The notes under the pieces: model-generated | The model's input: only the letters and a program-made list of their open reading frames with translations | Told to the model about the DNA's origin: nothing | The model's database searches: none | Shown: piece after piece, positions 50,918 to 61,455 of the stretch | Layout: every line of letters begins with the position of its first letter | How positions within the stretch are numbered: the stretch's first letter is position 1 | Position numbers and translations under genes: made by a program | Assembly: GCA_001771815.1 (NCBI GenBank) | Contig: MEPU01000006.1 | Coordinates: 1-64,000, forward strand | Length of the DNA stretch: 64,000 bases | Direction: 5' to 3' | DNA from: Bdellovibrionales bacterium RIFCSPHIGHO2_01_FULL_40_29 | GTDB taxonomy: Bacteria; Bdellovibrionota; Bdellovibrionia; Bdellovibrionales; Bdellovibrionaceae

Positions 50918-51766
50918 CTATTGTAAACCAGCTTTTGCCTTAATTTCCAAACTCTTTATTGTATCTTTTGAATCTGGAGGCGCACCTACAAACTTTAGTC
51001 TATCTAAAAGGTCTAGCCCCTCTTTATTTTTCTGCAAAGTCCCGATCAATAAAATGGAATAATTGAGCATGGCTTCTCGATGACTCGGATTTTCTTTCAG
51101 AATTTTTTCATAAATTTCGCCAGCTTCTTTGGCTCTGCCAGTTGCCGTCAATGCAACTGCATAATTATTCATAACTTTAGAATCTCTCATCCCTTTTTGA
51201 ATAGAAACTTCTAAGGCCAAAGCCGCTTTATTGAAATCTTTTTCAGCAACGTAAATCGATCCCACGTTGGCCGCAGCAACGGCATCTTGAGGATTTAATT
51301 CGAGCGCCTTTCGAAAAGATTTTACGGCTTCACGACGATCATTTTTTGCCAAGTGAACCAATCCTAAATTGCTGTACAACTCAGAACTTGAATTATTCGC
51401 AGCAATGGCTTTCATCAGTAAAAACTGGGCTGCCTCAAATCGACCTTTTTTATAATAAAAAATAGCTAAAGCATTAAGCGCTCGAATATCTTTTGGATTC
51501 TGGGTCAGAATATCCGTACTTGCCTTTTGAATAGCGCCATCATTCTGTATTTTAATAGCTTCATTAAGCGCCGTATACAACGATACAGCCACTGGCGCAG
51601 ATGTTGAAATGTCCTCCCCATCTTGATCATACTCGCTGGGCTGTACTGACGATTCATCAATACCTACCGATGATTCTGACACCGCATCACCATCCTTCGA
51701 AACTTCCGAAGTTGATGAACAGGCAACCATATAGAAACAAAGCGTAGTTAAAAGTAATTTTCTCAT
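50918..51766 (-). CDS. TPR lipoprotein (GltE/AglT-type)
   Basis: 282 residues. Lipoprotein signal ends in MVAC (C16). An acidic Ser-rich linker (20-55) and about five tetratricopeptide repeats (75-270: LNALAIFYYKKGRFEAAQFLLMKAI, NLGLVHLAKNDRREAVKSFRKALELNP) follow. Position matches AglT in the Myxococcus cluster. Probably outer-membrane bound. Confidence 0.87.
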   Translation of the reverse strand: MRKLLLTTLCFYMVACSSTSEVSKDGDAVSESSVGIDESSVQPSEYDQDGEDISTSAPVAVSLYTALNEAIKIQNDGAIQKASTDILTQNPKDIRALNALAIFYYKKGRFEAAQFLLMKAIAANNSSSELYSNLGLVHLAKNDRREAVKSFRKALELNPQDAVAAANVGSIYVAEKDFNKAALALEVSIQKGMRDSKVMNNYAVALTATGRAKEAGEIYEKILKENPSHREAMLNYSILLIGTLQKNKEGLDLLDRLKFVGAPPDSKDTIKSLEIKAKAGLQ

Positions 51767-54700
51767 TTTTCACCCATCCAGTTGACCAAGCGACTCTCAG
51801 CGCTGACTTCGCCATTATTGTAATACTTGGCAGGATCACGCAGAACCATTTGCTTTAACGAATTTCGATAAGCATCGTTATAAACCTCAAGATCCCAAGC
51901 GCGATCAACTGCAACTTTGTAACTTTCCGACGCTTTCTTAGAAAACTTATCAGTGATTTGCTCTAACTGAGCCCGATACATTTTCTTTTGATCCTCGTTG
52001 AACTGAGATGGCGTTGGCGTTCCCAAAATGGACTTAGTCATGTGATCATTGGCTTCGCCTAATAGGTTCAGTGCATTAACAATTTCTTCAGCTGAATCCA
52101 ATTTTATAATTAACGAAAGTTCATCATTCAATTTTGTTAGCATATCCAATTTCGCATCAACGGCTTTCTTTTGTTTAGCCGGATCAGCAGGTATTCGAAT
52201 GGCGCGAAGTTGAGAGAAAGTCTCTTCAGATTGTTGAAATTTGATTTTTGCAACATATCCCGCAGCCGCCGATTTTTTTTCACCTGACATACGACGATGA
52301 AGCGCAACAACTTTTTCTTTAGATTCCTCATAATCTTTTCGACGTCCTAGTTTTTTCGAAATTTCTGAAATCCAGAAATAAGCTTCAATCTTTTTCTCAG
52401 CAGAAGCCGCCGGCATTTCAATAAATTCTTTATAGTGGTTCACGGCTGAAGAAAGCGCATTTGCTTTTCGTTGCATCTGTGCCACGTTAAAAACTGTGTT
52501 GGCGTTCTCAGTCCGATTTTTATTCACCTTTAAAAAAGCATTATAAGCCGCTATTGATTCACTCGTACGACCTAAAACTTCATACATCACGGCTGAATTG
52601 TACAAGTAATTTGGCATCAAAGGATCTTTAGGATTCTGAGCTGCAAGTTCTTTGAATAGTTTCGCAGCCTCCTCAAAATTTCCTGAATCCTGATATAACT
52701 TTGCTAAAAGTTTTTGTGCCTTCGGCTTTAATGATTCAGCTTTCTTATCTTTCGAAGCGACAATTTTTTTATAATTCTGAATTGCATCAACATTCTTACC
52801 AGAACGTTCAAAGTTAACACCAGCATTAAAAAGAGCCATTGCTGCCAATTCTGATGCTGGATTCTGAGTAGCAAACGTCTGGAACTGCACTGCAGATTCT
52901 AAATATTTTTTGCCAAGCTCTAAATCTTGAGCTCGTTTGAAATTGGCCTTCTCTAAGACATTTCTAATATCACTGCCCGCCTTCGAAGAAGCTATGGAAT
53001 CATTCGCCAATAGTTCAGTTCCCATTTTCTCAAGACCTTCGTAATCTTTCTTCAAATTATAAATATCTAATAAAAGATTCGCTGAATACTCTGAGTATTT
53101 TGTCTTTGGATACTTTTGAACAATCTCTTTGAAAAATTTTTCTGCTGGACCAAAGTTGTTTGTTTGATAATACAACCGACCTACACGAAACTTAATTTCA
53201 GCATCTTTATCTGATGTGGGATATTTTTGAGTGTACCACATTGCTGATTTGATGAATTTTTCCACCCGTGGATCCATAGGAATAGGCTCTATGGAATCTC
53301 CCACACGTTTTAGCAACTCTTCGTCTTTTGGAAGCGCTTTCTCAATAGCCAAAAGGACATTTTGTGATGCTTTTGGTCCAAACTTACTTGTTGGGGCATT
53401 TTCAGCAACCCAAGAATACTGCGTGGAGGCCTCATCATACTTGCCCATATCATACAAAAGTTCACCGTAAAAGAAGTGCATATCTGGAGCTTGGGCCGAG
53501 CTTGCAAACTCTTGAAAGTATAAAGTATACCCGTCAGTTGCTGATTTACGCGAGTACGCAGCCCTCGAATTTTGAGCGGTTTGATGCTGCTGAAGAATAT
53601 AATTTCGGAGTGTCTGTTCTCGCAATTTTATAGAATTTTGTAACAAAGCCTGATCGCCATGATTCGCTGTAAACCAAGCTGAATTCGGACCAAAGTCCGT
53701 AATCCAACGATAAAGCTCTTCTTTAAACTGAGGTGAATTTTTTGAATAAAAATAATTTTGTACAATTTGATACTGGTACTCAAATGCTTTTTTGGCTTCA
53801 GGCTCTTGATTTATTAACATTCGAAAAACATCACGAGATGCATCACGGTTGCCTTTGTCTGCAAAAAAGTAGGCTAACTTTTCAATATATCCATTTGATT
53901 CTTTAGTATTCACATTTTGAAAATAATTAACCGCGCGCTTCACATCACCAAGATCGGCATAGAAAACCACCAGATCCCGCAAAGCCTCGTTCTCAAGTCG
54001 TGATACATTCAGTTTTTTCCCACCCAACATTTGCTCGGATTGGGCATTTTTTCCAATTTTGATGATGAAATCCATATACTTAATGGCTTGTTCTGTCTTA
54101 CCCAAGCGGTATAAACACCAGGCGCCCTTGTACAAAGAAAATGTATTTAATCGATGCTTGCGATCCTTAATGATTTTTGAATATTCTTTATAAGCATCAG
54201 CCCATTTTTCACTCTCAAAGTAAAATTCACCCAATGCAAAATGGGCTTCGCCAACAAAAGGGCTATTCGGAAACTGCTTTGTCAGTTGAGTGTAGTACAA
54301 TGACCCTTTCTTTGGGTCACCTAATTCAAAGTAATTGTAACCTAAGAAAAATAGAGCTTGGCTTAATTTTTGATCTTTTGGATAGTCTCTCAGAAACCAT
54401 TCATACAATTGAATAGCCTTCTTATTGTATTCACGAGCTTGCGCTGTATCCAATCGAGGTTTGGATTTAATTTGGCCTGATTGAAATGCCTTCAAGCGCT
54501 TATCAAATTCATCCTGTTTTCGCGCATCGACCAATGCTGATTTTTCAACATACAACTCGGCCAACCTCAACCAAAGCTCGCCACGATTTGGACTTGTTTT
54601 AAATTTCTGTGTTAGTTTATAAAGTTCAAGAATTTGAAAATCCAAAGTTTTTTCATATTCGGCTTCAACTGATTTGCCATATTTCATAAGCTCAGAAGTC

Positions 54701-54963
54701 CGTGGCGGCTTCACGGAGCTCAGATTCACAGCTTCACGAGCCTTAAAATCAAACTGCGTTTCTGGTAAAGCCGTACTTCCTTTTTGCAAAAGTTTTGCTT
54801 TTCCTCCACGACTGTCATCTTTTGCTCTTTTAAGCATTTCACCAACGGTCATCTTTTTCTTTTGCGTCGGCTTACCTGCCGCCAATGAAACGGATGAGCT
54901 GGAAAGAGACGCAACTAATACAAAACTTAATAAAATTCGGTCAAAAGAATGATTATTTTTCAT
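51763..54963 (-). CDS. Large periplasmic TPR protein (GltD/AgmU-type)
   Basis: 1066 residues. Signal peptide of about 29 residues (ending VSLAAG). At least ten TPR-like helical repeats between 85 and 880 (LFFLGYNYFELGDPKKGSLYYTQLTKQFP, LWLRLAELYVEKSA). The Myxococcus counterpart AgmU is a periplasmic TPR protein that decorates the helical track. Overlaps the lipoprotein gene by 4 nt. Confidence 0.85.
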   Translation of the reverse strand: MKNNHSFDRILLSFVLVASLSSSSVSLAAGKPTQKKKMTVGEMLKRAKDDSRGGKAKLLQKGSTALPETQFDFKAREAVNLSSVKPPRTSELMKYGKSVEAEYEKTLDFQILELYKLTQKFKTSPNRGELWLRLAELYVEKSALVDARKQDEFDKRLKAFQSGQIKSKPRLDTAQAREYNKKAIQLYEWFLRDYPKDQKLSQALFFLGYNYFELGDPKKGSLYYTQLTKQFPNSPFVGEAHFALGEFYFESEKWADAYKEYSKIIKDRKHRLNTFSLYKGAWCLYRLGKTEQAIKYMDFIIKIGKNAQSEQMLGGKKLNVSRLENEALRDLVVFYADLGDVKRAVNYFQNVNTKESNGYIEKLAYFFADKGNRDASRDVFRMLINQEPEAKKAFEYQYQIVQNYFYSKNSPQFKEELYRWITDFGPNSAWFTANHGDQALLQNSIKLREQTLRNYILQQHQTAQNSRAAYSRKSATDGYTLYFQEFASSAQAPDMHFFYGELLYDMGKYDEASTQYSWVAENAPTSKFGPKASQNVLLAIEKALPKDEELLKRVGDSIEPIPMDPRVEKFIKSAMWYTQKYPTSDKDAEIKFRVGRLYYQTNNFGPAEKFFKEIVQKYPKTKYSEYSANLLLDIYNLKKDYEGLEKMGTELLANDSIASSKAGSDIRNVLEKANFKRAQDLELGKKYLESAVQFQTFATQNPASELAAMALFNAGVNFERSGKNVDAIQNYKKIVASKDKKAESLKPKAQKLLAKLYQDSGNFEEAAKLFKELAAQNPKDPLMPNYLYNSAVMYEVLGRTSESIAAYNAFLKVNKNRTENANTVFNVAQMQRKANALSSAVNHYKEFIEMPAASAEKKIEAYFWISEISKKLGRRKDYEESKEKVVALHRRMSGEKKSAAAGYVAKIKFQQSEETFSQLRAIRIPADPAKQKKAVDAKLDMLTKLNDELSLIIKLDSAEEIVNALNLLGEANDHMTKSILGTPTPSQFNEDQKKMYRAQLEQITDKFSKKASESYKVAVDRAWDLEVYNDAYRNSLKQMVLRDPAKYYNNGEVSAESRLVNWMGEK

Positions 54964-54965
54964 AA

Positions 54966-56579
54966 TTACTCACAGCTTTGCTTTCCTAAATAGTGATAGT
55001 TTCCAACTTCATCCAACCAGTACTCACCCTGAAATGGATAGTACTCATAACCATTCTGAATATAAAATGAACGATCTTGATCTTCATCAACTTGAACTTC
55101 GCTTAAATTTTTTCCAGTTAATTTTTTCTTTAAAAATTCTTTTTTACCATTAATCATTTCATAACGAATAAAGCTTGCCTGCTCTTTGAGATCTCGAATC
55201 TCGCTCTTCATGCTAATCAGTTGAGCTCGTACCATTTCACCAATAGTGTCTTTAGTTGTCTTGATTCGATTGTTTAAAATCCGTATCGAGTAGCTGCCTA
55301 ATGCTGAACTTCGGATAACAGGATTGTCTTCGATCAGTTTTCTTTCATCAGCTAATTTTTTGATATACGCGTAGCTTCGTCGAACATTTCCTTCTTCAGA
55401 AATATACTTCAGAACATTATACGGAAGAATTAACTTTTTCCGAGTTTCCGGTTCGTTTCTTAGAATATTAATTTTTTGAATCTCTTGAAAATAGGCATCT
55501 GCTGAAGACCTTGAACTTAAAAATTGATTAATATTGGCTGCAATTGGATTATACTGTGCTTCAAATAAGCCAACAACTTTTTCCATTTCATCGTACTTAC
55601 AAATATAAAGATAAACAATTGCACGAAGTAGCAAAGTCTCAGGAATATAAGCGTCATCGTAGAATGATGAATGCAAGGATTGAAAATTACTTAAACTCGA
55701 ACGAAAACGAGCCCCCCGCAGCATGGCCCAACTTTTCTCAAACATAGCATTGTGCCACATAAAATGATCCCGGGGGATTTTTGAATACGCATCAATGGCT
55801 CTTTCCCAATCTTGTTTTTGATATAAAATCCGCGCAATGGCCATTTGGGCTGCAACACGATTTGTATCAGTCACTTTACTGTTATTTCGCGCTTCCAACA
55901 AAGTTCTGAAACTTTGCAAAGCTAAATCAGTTTGATTGCTTTCCGCTTGGGCCAAACCTTTACCATAAAGTGCACTGAAGTAGTATCGACTGCTTTGCCC
56001 AACTCTATCATAAAGACTGGCGGCTTCAGAATGCTGACCCGCTTTAGCTTTGATCTCTCCCAATCGAAAGTACAACATATCACGATTTTGTTGTGGCACC
56101 CTGGCAACATCAATTCGCTGAATAGCATAGTTTAATAGAGTTTCATCTCCCAGTCGATCTGTAACAATCAACAGTTTTTCAATCGCTTGACGAGTCCATT
56201 TCTGATCCGCTGATTTAATAACATCAACAAACTGGAATGCCGCGACTTGATTCAAATTCAACTCCATCAAGCTTAATCCCAATAGATACTTGATCTGGGG
56301 TCTTTCAGCAACCGCATCAGATCTGCGAGACAAAATCAAAAAGGCATTTGCCGCCTGTGAAAATTGCCCCGACTTCATCATTCCCAAGCCCGCTGAAATT
56401 TGCGATCTCAGCTGAGAACCCTTAGATTTCGAATAAACTTTTGAACCCACAGGCGTAACCTTGCGAGTTGTCACAGCTGCTTTTTTTGCAGTTAATGATT
56501 TTTTCTTGGTTTGCGCAAAAGCGGTTTCCAAACTCAGAATGCATACTAAGACCGTCGTAATTATGACATATTTTTTCAT
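54966..56579 (-). CDS. Periplasmic TPR protein (GltC-type)
   Basis: 537 residues. Signal peptide to about residue 22 (TAFAQ). Basic linker, then TPR-like repeats (60-330). The C-terminal part (420-537) is helical and ends with the aromatic YYPFQGEYWLDEVGNYHYLGKQSCE. Order and size fit GltC of the Myxococcus cluster, though I make this match mainly from context. Confidence 0.75.
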   Translation of the reverse strand: MKKYVIITTVLVCILSLETAFAQTKKKSLTAKKAAVTTRKVTPVGSKVYSKSKGSQLRSQISAGLGMMKSGQFSQAANAFLILSRRSDAVAERPQIKYLLGLSLMELNLNQVAAFQFVDVIKSADQKWTRQAIEKLLIVTDRLGDETLLNYAIQRIDVARVPQQNRDMLYFRLGEIKAKAGQHSEAASLYDRVGQSSRYYFSALYGKGLAQAESNQTDLALQSFRTLLEARNNSKVTDTNRVAAQMAIARILYQKQDWERAIDAYSKIPRDHFMWHNAMFEKSWAMLRGARFRSSLSNFQSLHSSFYDDAYIPETLLLRAIVYLYICKYDEMEKVVGLFEAQYNPIAANINQFLSSRSSADAYFQEIQKINILRNEPETRKKLILPYNVLKYISEEGNVRRSYAYIKKLADERKLIEDNPVIRSSALGSYSIRILNNRIKTTKDTIGEMVRAQLISMKSEIRDLKEQASFIRYEMINGKKEFLKKKLTGKNLSEVQVDEDQDRSFYIQNGYEYYPFQGEYWLDEVGNYHYLGKQSCE

Positions 56580-57451
56580 CGGTATTTAGCCTCCGGAAAG
56601 AAGAAACTCAATCCTGCTGTTAGAATTAAATCATTGTATGCATTTTTTTGAGGTGCTGCGGCTGTTGCACTATCTGGAAAAGGTGTTGCCTGAAACGAGG
56701 TCCAACTGTAATCCCATCTAAAAGCAATCGCTTTTGTGATTGCAAAAATTTGCCCTAGTCCTACATGCAACGTGGCCACATTACTTTCTTGCGAATTGGT
56801 ACTTGATGTTCCACCACCCGCTGAAAAATACATATCAAATGGTATAATTCGATTATTGAGCATCGATATTTTTCCATAGATGGGCGCCCATACTAAATCA
56901 ACACCCATGTAGTTTTTGGTGTTAACGAATTTCTCGGGTTGTAAATTATTGTTGTCCCGAATCTCTTTTGCCACTTCACGCTCTGAATTTGATAAAAAGA
57001 CTCCTGACAATTCCACACCAAATGATTCTGTAAAGTAGTATCCAAAATTAACCTTAACACCAAGATTCAAAAACCAGGGTGAATTTGTCGTCATTCCGGC
57101 ACCAGCATACAGTTGAAATCGCTCTGTTTTTGGCAAATATTTCTTTTGAATAACTGAGACTTCTCGAAAAGGTGACAATCGATTCAAATCGGTCAAATTT
57201 TCTACTTTCTGCTGCACTGAGGTCGGTGGCGCTCCTGGTGTGGCTTCAAATTCCACAGCAGATGCCGCTGACTCTGGAGTTGTTGCAGACTCTTGCTCAG
57301 CTCGCGTTGTCGTCGTCGGAACTGATTTGTATATGCTTTCAACATTTAGAATTTCTTGATCATCCAAAGGTTGAACCTCTGCCAAAGAAAGTCCTGGAAT
57401 TGCAACCAGAGCAACGAACAATAATCTCGATTTTAACTCTAAAATTCTCAT
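56576..57451 (-). CDS. Outer-membrane beta-barrel protein (GltB-type)
   Basis: 291 residues. Signal peptide to about residue 24. A variable region (26-95), then alternating amphipathic strands (FQLYAGAGMTTNSPWFLNLGVKVNFGYYFTESFGVELSGVFL) and an aromatic C-terminal strand (ILTAGLSFFF), the barrel pattern. Overlaps the TPR gene by 4 nt. Confidence 0.78.
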   Translation of the reverse strand: MRILELKSRLLFVALVAIPGLSLAEVQPLDDQEILNVESIYKSVPTTTTRAEQESATTPESAASAVEFEATPGAPPTSVQQKVENLTDLNRLSPFREVSVIQKKYLPKTERFQLYAGAGMTTNSPWFLNLGVKVNFGYYFTESFGVELSGVFLSNSEREVAKEIRDNNNLQPEKFVNTKNYMGVDLVWAPIYGKISMLNNRIIPFDMYFSAGGGTSSTNSQESNVATLHVGLGQIFAITKAIAFRWDYSWTSFQATPFPDSATAAAPQKNAYNDLILTAGLSFFFPEAKYR

Positions 57452-57460
57452 CGTTTCCCC

Positions 57461-58225
57461 TTAAAACAAATAATTAAGACCAAGTTCTAAATTGGTCGTG
57501 TACGTTAGGCGCTCTTGAAAACTGTCATAGCTTGGAATTGGATCACTCGGCCCCTTGCTACCGTCACGCAAAGCTCCTGTTAAAAATGGAATAGGGGCTT
57601 GATGAGCATAAAAACGCAAATCCAACTTCAATGATAAGTGATTTGTAAAATAAAACCTCTCACCGACCCCAAGAGCTATTGCTGGATATGATTTGTGAAC
57701 ATACTTAACAATTCCAAGCGCTGAAGATAAGTAGATGGATGTGTTCATTACCGCAACCTTAGTTAAACTCAGCTTTCCATAGTAAAGCTTATAATTGTAA
57801 TCCGCCATCATCGAGTATTCAGGATATGGTGCTCGAGTGTAATCCAAACCAAAATCATTTTTTAATCCCTGAGCATCAACTGACAATCCAGTGCTATTCT
57901 TTGCGAACATGACTCCTAATGAGTGAGTTTCAGAGAAATGATAATTCATAGCGATACCCACTTTAGAGGTATTATAAATTGGCTCTGTTAAGGCCAGCCC
58001 ACCAAAAAATCCAACATCGACGGTTCCAATATCTCGAATATTTCTATTCTTAACACTCACAGGATTATCAAACACAGGATAAACGGTCTCTTGTGCCAAT
58101 TCATCTTGGGGAACTTCAACGTCAGCAATTGCCGCCATCGAAATAATCGACACCACAAATGAGATCAACGAGAAATTCAAAACCTTTTGAAACATACTCA
58201 CCTCAAGCTTTAGAAAAATAACCAT
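57461..58225 (-). CDS. Outer-membrane beta-barrel protein (GltA-type)
   Basis: 254 residues. The signal peptide follows a charged start; the product could begin at the later ATG (MFQKVLNFSL). Strands such as VDVGFFGGLALTEPIYNTSKVGIAMNYHFSETHSLGVMF and a C-terminal LELGLNYLF end the barrel. First Glt-like gene, overlapping kdsC by 23 nt in this reading, or about 10 nt apart from it with the later start. Confidence 0.77.
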   Translation of the reverse strand: MVIFLKLEVSMFQKVLNFSLISFVVSIISMAAIADVEVPQDELAQETVYPVFDNPVSVKNRNIRDIGTVDVGFFGGLALTEPIYNTSKVGIAMNYHFSETHSLGVMFAKNSTGLSVDAQGLKNDFGLDYTRAPYPEYSMMADYNYKLYYGKLSLTKVAVMNTSIYLSSALGIVKYVHKSYPAIALGVGERFYFTNHLSLKLDLRFYAHQAPIPFLTGALRDGSKGPSDPIPSYDSFQERLTYTTNLELGLNYLF

Positions 58226-58706
58226 ACTTTAAAATAAAATTACAAATTTCACGAACAGCACCATTTCCGCCAGGCCTCTTAGTCACATAATGAGCGACAT
58301 CAACAACCTCATCAACAGCCTCTGGAACAGTTGCTCCAAACCCAACAGCTTCAATCAATGGAATATCAAAAATATCATCACCCACATAGGCCATTTCAGA
58401 TGGCGCTATTCCAGAATCTTTTTGAAGTTGTTCAAACGAGGGCCACTTATCCATCGCACCTTCGTAAAAAAAATCAAACCCAAGCATCTTCGCGCGGGCT
58501 CGCACATCCGATGCCTGTGCACCTGTAATGATAGCTAGCTTATACCCCGCAGCCGCTATAGCCTTGATTCCTACGCCATCGCGAACAGAATAAATGCGCT
58601 TCCACTCGCCATTGGAATCCATCCATAAACGGCAATCCGTCAGAACGCCATCAACGTCGAGCACAAGCATTTTAATAGTCTTTAATTTTTGAACATCTAA
58701 TCCCAC
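58203..58706 (-). CDS. kdsC: KDO 8-phosphate phosphatase
   Basis: 167 residues, HAD family without cap. Nucleophile and acid aspartates in MLVLDVDGVLTDC, then IITGAQA and YVGDDIFDIPLIEAVGF. Removes phosphate from Kdo-8-P to give Kdo for lipid A core. GxG..vREI at the C-terminus matches the family. Confidence 0.95.
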   Translation of the reverse strand: MGLDVQKLKTIKMLVLDVDGVLTDCRLWMDSNGEWKRIYSVRDGVGIKAIAAAGYKLAIITGAQASDVRARAKMLGFDFFYEGAMDKWPSFEQLQKDSGIAPSEMAYVGDDIFDIPLIEAVGFGATVPEAVDEVVDVAHYVTKRPGGNGAVREICNFILKYGYFSKA

Positions 58707-58819
58707 GATTTTATTGTGGAAAATTTAATTCTGCACGGCAAGGAAAGTGCGGACAAAGGTCTATATTCCAGTGCAAATAAAATTTTACCCTGGACCTTCG
58801 TCTGCTTTTCGACCTTGTT

Positions 58820-59794
58820 TTAACGGACTTTTGGAGTGTAGAGATCCGAATAGATGAGCATCCCAACAGGTCGTAATGGCTGCGAGGAGCTCTTATCCAA
58901 CACAATCAGCATTTGAATTCGAAATTGCTCCATCATAAAAAGAGCTTTCTCGGCAAACTCATTGGCATCAATCGTTCGCGGAGAATGGCTCATTAAATCT
59001 TTTGCGACCTTTGAAAATGGATCCTGTTGCCGCTCTAAAAATCGACGGATATCCCCATCTGTAACAACACCAATAAGCTGTCCTTGATCATCAATGACAC
59101 CTGCAGCACCGCGAACACTTTGATGAGTCATCTTTGTTAAAAGCTCTTTCATCGATGTATTTGATTTCACAAAAGGCAAGGCATCACCCTTCTGCATGAG
59201 GTCTTTCACTCGCATAAGCTTCGCGCCAAGCGAACCGCCAGGATGAAGTTCTGCAAAATTCTCAGCTTTGAAACCACGTTTTTCCAAAACAGCCATCGCT
59301 AAGGCATCACCCATCGCCAGAGTCGCCGTACTCGATGATGTCGGAGCTAGATTAAGTGGGCAGGCTTCCTTCTCAACAGAAATATCTAAAACAATTGTGG
59401 CTGCTTGAGCTAATGTGCTCTGCGTTTTTCCAGTAAATCCAATAACTGGAATTCCGTGCCGAGATGTAAAAGTTAAAATAGAATTTAACTCGGCAGCCTC
59501 GCCACCATATGAAATAGCAATGACCAAATCATTTTTAGTGATAACACCTAAATCACCATGACTGCTTTCAGCTGGATGCAGATAGACTGAAGGTGTCCCA
59601 GTGCTTGAAAATGTACTCGTCAATTTTCGAGAAATATGACCTGATTTACCAATTCCCGTGAATACAACTTTTCCTTGGCAGCCCAAAACCATATCCACTG
59701 CTTTTTCAAACTCAGCACCCAATCTTGGAATTAAACTCAAAATACTTTCAGCTTCAATTTTTAATGTCTGCTTAGCAACTTCTAAATATCCCAC
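58820..59794 (-). CDS. kdsD: Arabinose 5-phosphate isomerase
   Basis: 324 residues. SIS domain (about 35-175) with GIGKSGHISRKLTSTFSSTGTPS and HPAESSHGDLG, then two CBS domains (from about 205: VKDLMQK, GVVTDGDIRRFLER). Converts ribulose 5-phosphate to arabinose 5-phosphate, first step to Kdo. The 113-nt gap to kdsC holds no gene. Shares one nucleotide with the end of pyrG. Confidence 0.96.
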   Translation of the reverse strand: MGYLEVAKQTLKIEAESILSLIPRLGAEFEKAVDMVLGCQGKVVFTGIGKSGHISRKLTSTFSSTGTPSVYLHPAESSHGDLGVITKNDLVIAISYGGEAAELNSILTFTSRHGIPVIGFTGKTQSTLAQAATIVLDISVEKEACPLNLAPTSSSTATLAMGDALAMAVLEKRGFKAENFAELHPGGSLGAKLMRVKDLMQKGDALPFVKSNTSMKELLTKMTHQSVRGAAGVIDDQGQLIGVVTDGDIRRFLERQQDPFSKVAKDLMSHSPRTIDANEFAEKALFMMEQFRIQMLIVLDKSSSQPLRPVGMLIYSDLYTPKVR

Positions 59795-61425
59795 TACTTC
59801 ACCTGCTTCATAGAGGCTTTGATAAACTCAGCAAACAAGGGATGCGGACTCAATGGTTTGGATTTGAACTCAGGGTGAAACTGCACGCCCACGAACCATG
59901 GATGAGATATATTTTCTAAAATCTCAACTAAATTGCGCTCTTCATTTATACCCGTTGCTCGCAGACCATTTTTCTCGAATAAGTCTTTATACTTGTTGTT
60001 AAACTCAAATCGATGACGATGGCGCTCTGAAATTTTACTTTTTTTATAAGCATTAAAAACTAAACTTTTAGGCATCAACTTACATGAAAAGGCGCCTAAC
60101 CGCATCGTTCCACCCATATCCACTTTACCGCGCTGTTCAACCATTGAATCAATCACGATATTACCACCGCGTTTTGATTCACCAACAAACTCACGCGAGG
60201 TGGCATCACGTATTCCACACACATTGCGTGCAAACTCTATCGCTGCCAATTGCATTCCAAAACAAATTCCAAAAAAGGGCACACGATTTTCTCGAGCGTA
60301 TTGAATAGCTGAGATTTTCCCCTCAACACCACGAGTTCCAAAACCACCAGGAACTAAAATTCCGCCAGCGCCTTGAAGTAACTTTTTAGCATTTCGTGAT
60401 GTCAATTTTTCTGAATCCACATAGATAATTTCAACTTTAGCCATATTCGCAAGTCCACCATGAACCAACGATTCATGTAATGATTTGTAGGATTCCTTCA
60501 AATCCACATACTTTCCAACAACTGCAATCTTCACGTTCTTGCGTTTTGAATTCTGAATTTTTGCAATCTTTTGCCAACCCGAAATATCTGGCTTGGTTTT
60601 CTTTAATTGCAAGTGCTCAACAATCAGTTCATCTAAATTTTCCTTATACAGCGCCAAAGGCACATCATAAATTGATGAGGAATCTTTTGCCGAAATGACA
60701 TTTGCAGGTTTAATAGAACAAAAAAGTCCAATTTTAGATTTCAAATGATCATCAATAGTTTTTTCACTACGACAAATTAAAAAATCAGGCTGCAGACCGA
60801 TTTCTCGAAGCTCTTTGACTGAGTGCTGTGTCGGTTTACTTTTTAATTCACCAGCAACGGCTATGTAGGGAACATAAGTCACATGAACAAGCGCTGTGTT
60901 TTCATTTCCCAACTCTAATCGCAGTTGTCGAATGGCTTCAAAGAATGGCTGAGCCTCGATATCGCCTACCGTACCGCCAATTTCAACAATAATAATTTCA
61001 CAACCTTGAGCCGCTTCAAAAAGCTTAGCTTTAATTTCATCTGTAATGTGCGGAATAACTTGAACTGTTCCACCTAAATAATCTCCGCGACGCTCTCGCG
61101 TAATCACTGAATCATAAATTTGGCCTGCGCTTACGGAATTGGCTCGCATCATATGGGCCTTTGTGAATCGTTCATAGTGCCCCAGATCTAAATCGGTCTC
61201 AGCACCATCTTCTGTCACATAAACTTCACCATGCTGAAGTGGAGACATCGTCCCTGGATCCACATTCAAGTACGGATCAAACTTCATAATTGTAACATTG
61301 AATCCGCGAGCCTCTAAAAGAGAACCCAAACTGGCCGCTGTTAGTCCTTTACCAATTGAAGAGACCACGCCACCAGTAACAAAAATGAATTTCTGTTTTA
61401 ATTTTTTTGTTTTTGCTTTAGCCAT
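59794..61425 (-). CDS. pyrG: CTP synthase
   Basis: 543 residues. Synthetase half with KFIFVTGGVVSSIGKGLTAAS and amidotransferase half with the nucleophile cysteine in GICFGMQLAAIEFARN and the catalytic pair in QFHPEFKSKP. Makes CTP from UTP; CTP is also the substrate of KdsB encoded just upstream, so the cluster order makes metabolic sense. Confidence 0.98.
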   Translation of the reverse strand: MAKAKTKKLKQKFIFVTGGVVSSIGKGLTAASLGSLLEARGFNVTIMKFDPYLNVDPGTMSPLQHGEVYVTEDGAETDLDLGHYERFTKAHMMRANSVSAGQIYDSVITRERRGDYLGGTVQVIPHITDEIKAKLFEAAQGCEIIIVEIGGTVGDIEAQPFFEAIRQLRLELGNENTALVHVTYVPYIAVAGELKSKPTQHSVKELREIGLQPDFLICRSEKTIDDHLKSKIGLFCSIKPANVISAKDSSSIYDVPLALYKENLDELIVEHLQLKKTKPDISGWQKIAKIQNSKRKNVKIAVVGKYVDLKESYKSLHESLVHGGLANMAKVEIIYVDSEKLTSRNAKKLLQGAGGILVPGGFGTRGVEGKISAIQYARENRVPFFGICFGMQLAAIEFARNVCGIRDATSREFVGESKRGGNIVIDSMVEQRGKVDMGGTMRLGAFSCKLMPKSLVFNAYKKSKISERHRHRFEFNNKYKDLFEKNGLRATGINEERNLVEILENISHPWFVGVQFHPEFKSKPLSPHPLFAEFIKASMKQVK

Positions 61426-61455
61426 TTTTCACCCGTTTCAAAGGTACAATAGCAG

